From NCBI GenBank assembly GCA_007120575.1, contig SKNJ01000279.1, forward strand, positions 1 to 14,759: a stretch of 14,759 nt of DNA. Reading direction: 5' to 3'. The DNA is from Thioalkalivibrio sp. (lineage in GTDB: Bacteria > Pseudomonadota > Gammaproteobacteria > Ectothiorhodospirales > Ectothiorhodospiraceae). The translations under genes and the position numbers were made by a program. The notes under the pieces are model-generated. The model saw only the letters and a program-made list of their open reading frames with translations, searched no databases and was not told the origin of the DNA. The first letter of the stretch is position 1; the number at the start of each line of letters is the position of its first letter. This document shows positions 14,199-14,759 of the stretch, piece by piece.

Positions 14199-14759
14199 TC
14201 AGGCCGCGCGGGTGTCACGCCCGGCGGTCATCCGCGCGATCCCGGCGACATCCAGGATCAGGGCCACCTGGCCGTCCCCGAGGATGGTCGCGCCGGCGGT
14301 GCCGGGGACTTTGCGGAAATTGGTTTCCAGCGTCTTGATCACGACCTGCTGCTGGCCCAGCAGGTCGTCCACCCGCAGCGCCACGCGCTGGTCGTCGGCC
14401 TCGGCCACCACCAGCAGGGCACGCTCCGGCAGCGGGCTGGGCTCGGTTCGGCCAAATAGCGCCGCGAGATCGATGATCGGGATGTATTCGTCGCGCAGGC
14501 GGTACAACGGCAGCTTGCCGAAGGCCTGTTTCACGCTCTCCGGCAGCGTCTGCAGCGACTCGACGATCGCGATCAGCGGGATCACGAAGGTCTCCTCGCC
14601 GATTTTCAGCAACTGGCCATCCATGATCGACAGGGTCAGCGGCAGGCGGATGGTCAGGCGCGAGCCCTTGCCCGGCTCGGATTCCAGTTCGACGTTGCCG
14701 CCCAGGCCGCGGATGTTTTTCTTGACCACATCCATGCCGACCCCGCGACCGGACAGGTC
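14199..14759 (-). CDS. cheA: Chemotaxis histidine kinase CheA, C-terminal part (partial)
   Basis: The frame enters from the right edge and the last 186 codons are visible. It begins inside the ATPase domain at the G2 box DLSGRGVGMDVV, with the following NVELESEPGKGSRLTIRLP strand typical of CheA. The CheW-like regulatory (P5) domain comes next: LTLSIMDGQLLKIGEETFVIPL, RLRDEYIPIIDLAALF and the closing GATILGDGQVALILDVAGI. CheA autophosphorylates in response to receptors and passes phosphate to CheY and CheB. The phosphotransfer, CheY-binding and dimerisation domains lie outside the window, so their state cannot be judged. Confidence 0.97.
   Translation of the reverse strand, partial: DLSGRGVGMDVVKKNIRGLGGNVELESEPGKGSRLTIRLPLTLSIMDGQLLKIGEETFVIPLIAIVESLQTLPESVKQAFGKLPLYRLRDEYIPIIDLAALFGRTEPSPLPERALLVVAEADDQRVALRVDDLLGQQQVVIKTLETNFRKVPGTAGATILGDGQVALILDVAGIARMTAGRDTRAA

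Overview
The window is a GC-rich, densely coding stretch of a bacterial chromosome, most likely from a flagellated gammaproteobacterium. The 469-residue GlnA with its NLYDLPPEE adenylylation loop, the sigma-54/NtrC glnA promoter, the Pseudomonas-like chemotaxis gene order and an HsbA/HsbR-like switch all point that way. A halophilic or alkaliphilic purple-sulfur relative (Ectothiorhodospiraceae, for example Thioalkalivibrio) is my guess, not something the sequence proves. I see no mobile elements, CRISPR arrays, tRNA or rRNA genes.

Left part (1-4766): the first codons of a leftward gene that looks like glyQ, then a divergent rightward cation-diffusion-facilitator transporter whose best start is a CTG codon. 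Next comes glnA, preceded by two NtrC-type dyads and a near-perfect sigma-54 promoter and followed by a strong terminator. Facing it on the minus strand are a small cold-shock protein with its own perfect-stem terminator, probably a GTG start and a leader of about 120 nt, and then a short-chain dehydrogenase.

Right part (4767-14759): one long minus-strand operon, read from high to low coordinates: cheA (3' part only), cheW, parA-like ATPase, soluble tandem-PAS chemoreceptor, cheR, cheD, cheB, a membrane-anchored receptor without a sensor domain, a STAS anti-anti-sigma protein, and a REC-SpoIIE phosphatase-HATPase switch protein. Gaps are 44 nt or less and several stop/start codons overlap. 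The order cheA-cheW-mcp-cheR-cheD-cheB, and a PAS receptor with a C-terminal CheR-docking peptide (EWEEF), match the F7-type che2 cluster of Pseudomonas aeruginosa. cheY and cheZ are not visible and may lie beyond the right edge.

How the genes may work together: the soluble receptor, CheW and CheA would form a cytoplasmic signalling array. CheR, CheD and CheB would adapt it. The ParA-like ATPase, encoded directly before the receptor, probably positions or segregates the array over the nucleoid, with the basic, disordered 80-residue N-terminus of the receptor as its ParB-like partner (compare PpfA/TlpT in Rhodobacter sphaeroides). The last two genes would add a partner-switching output that elsewhere links motility to sigma-factor or anti-sigma control. 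The most interesting points are this ParA-receptor pair, a strong internal start that would remove the putative ParA-binding tail, the nearly identical duplicated PAS segment, and the GDVELF C-terminus shared by CheD and the second receptor.
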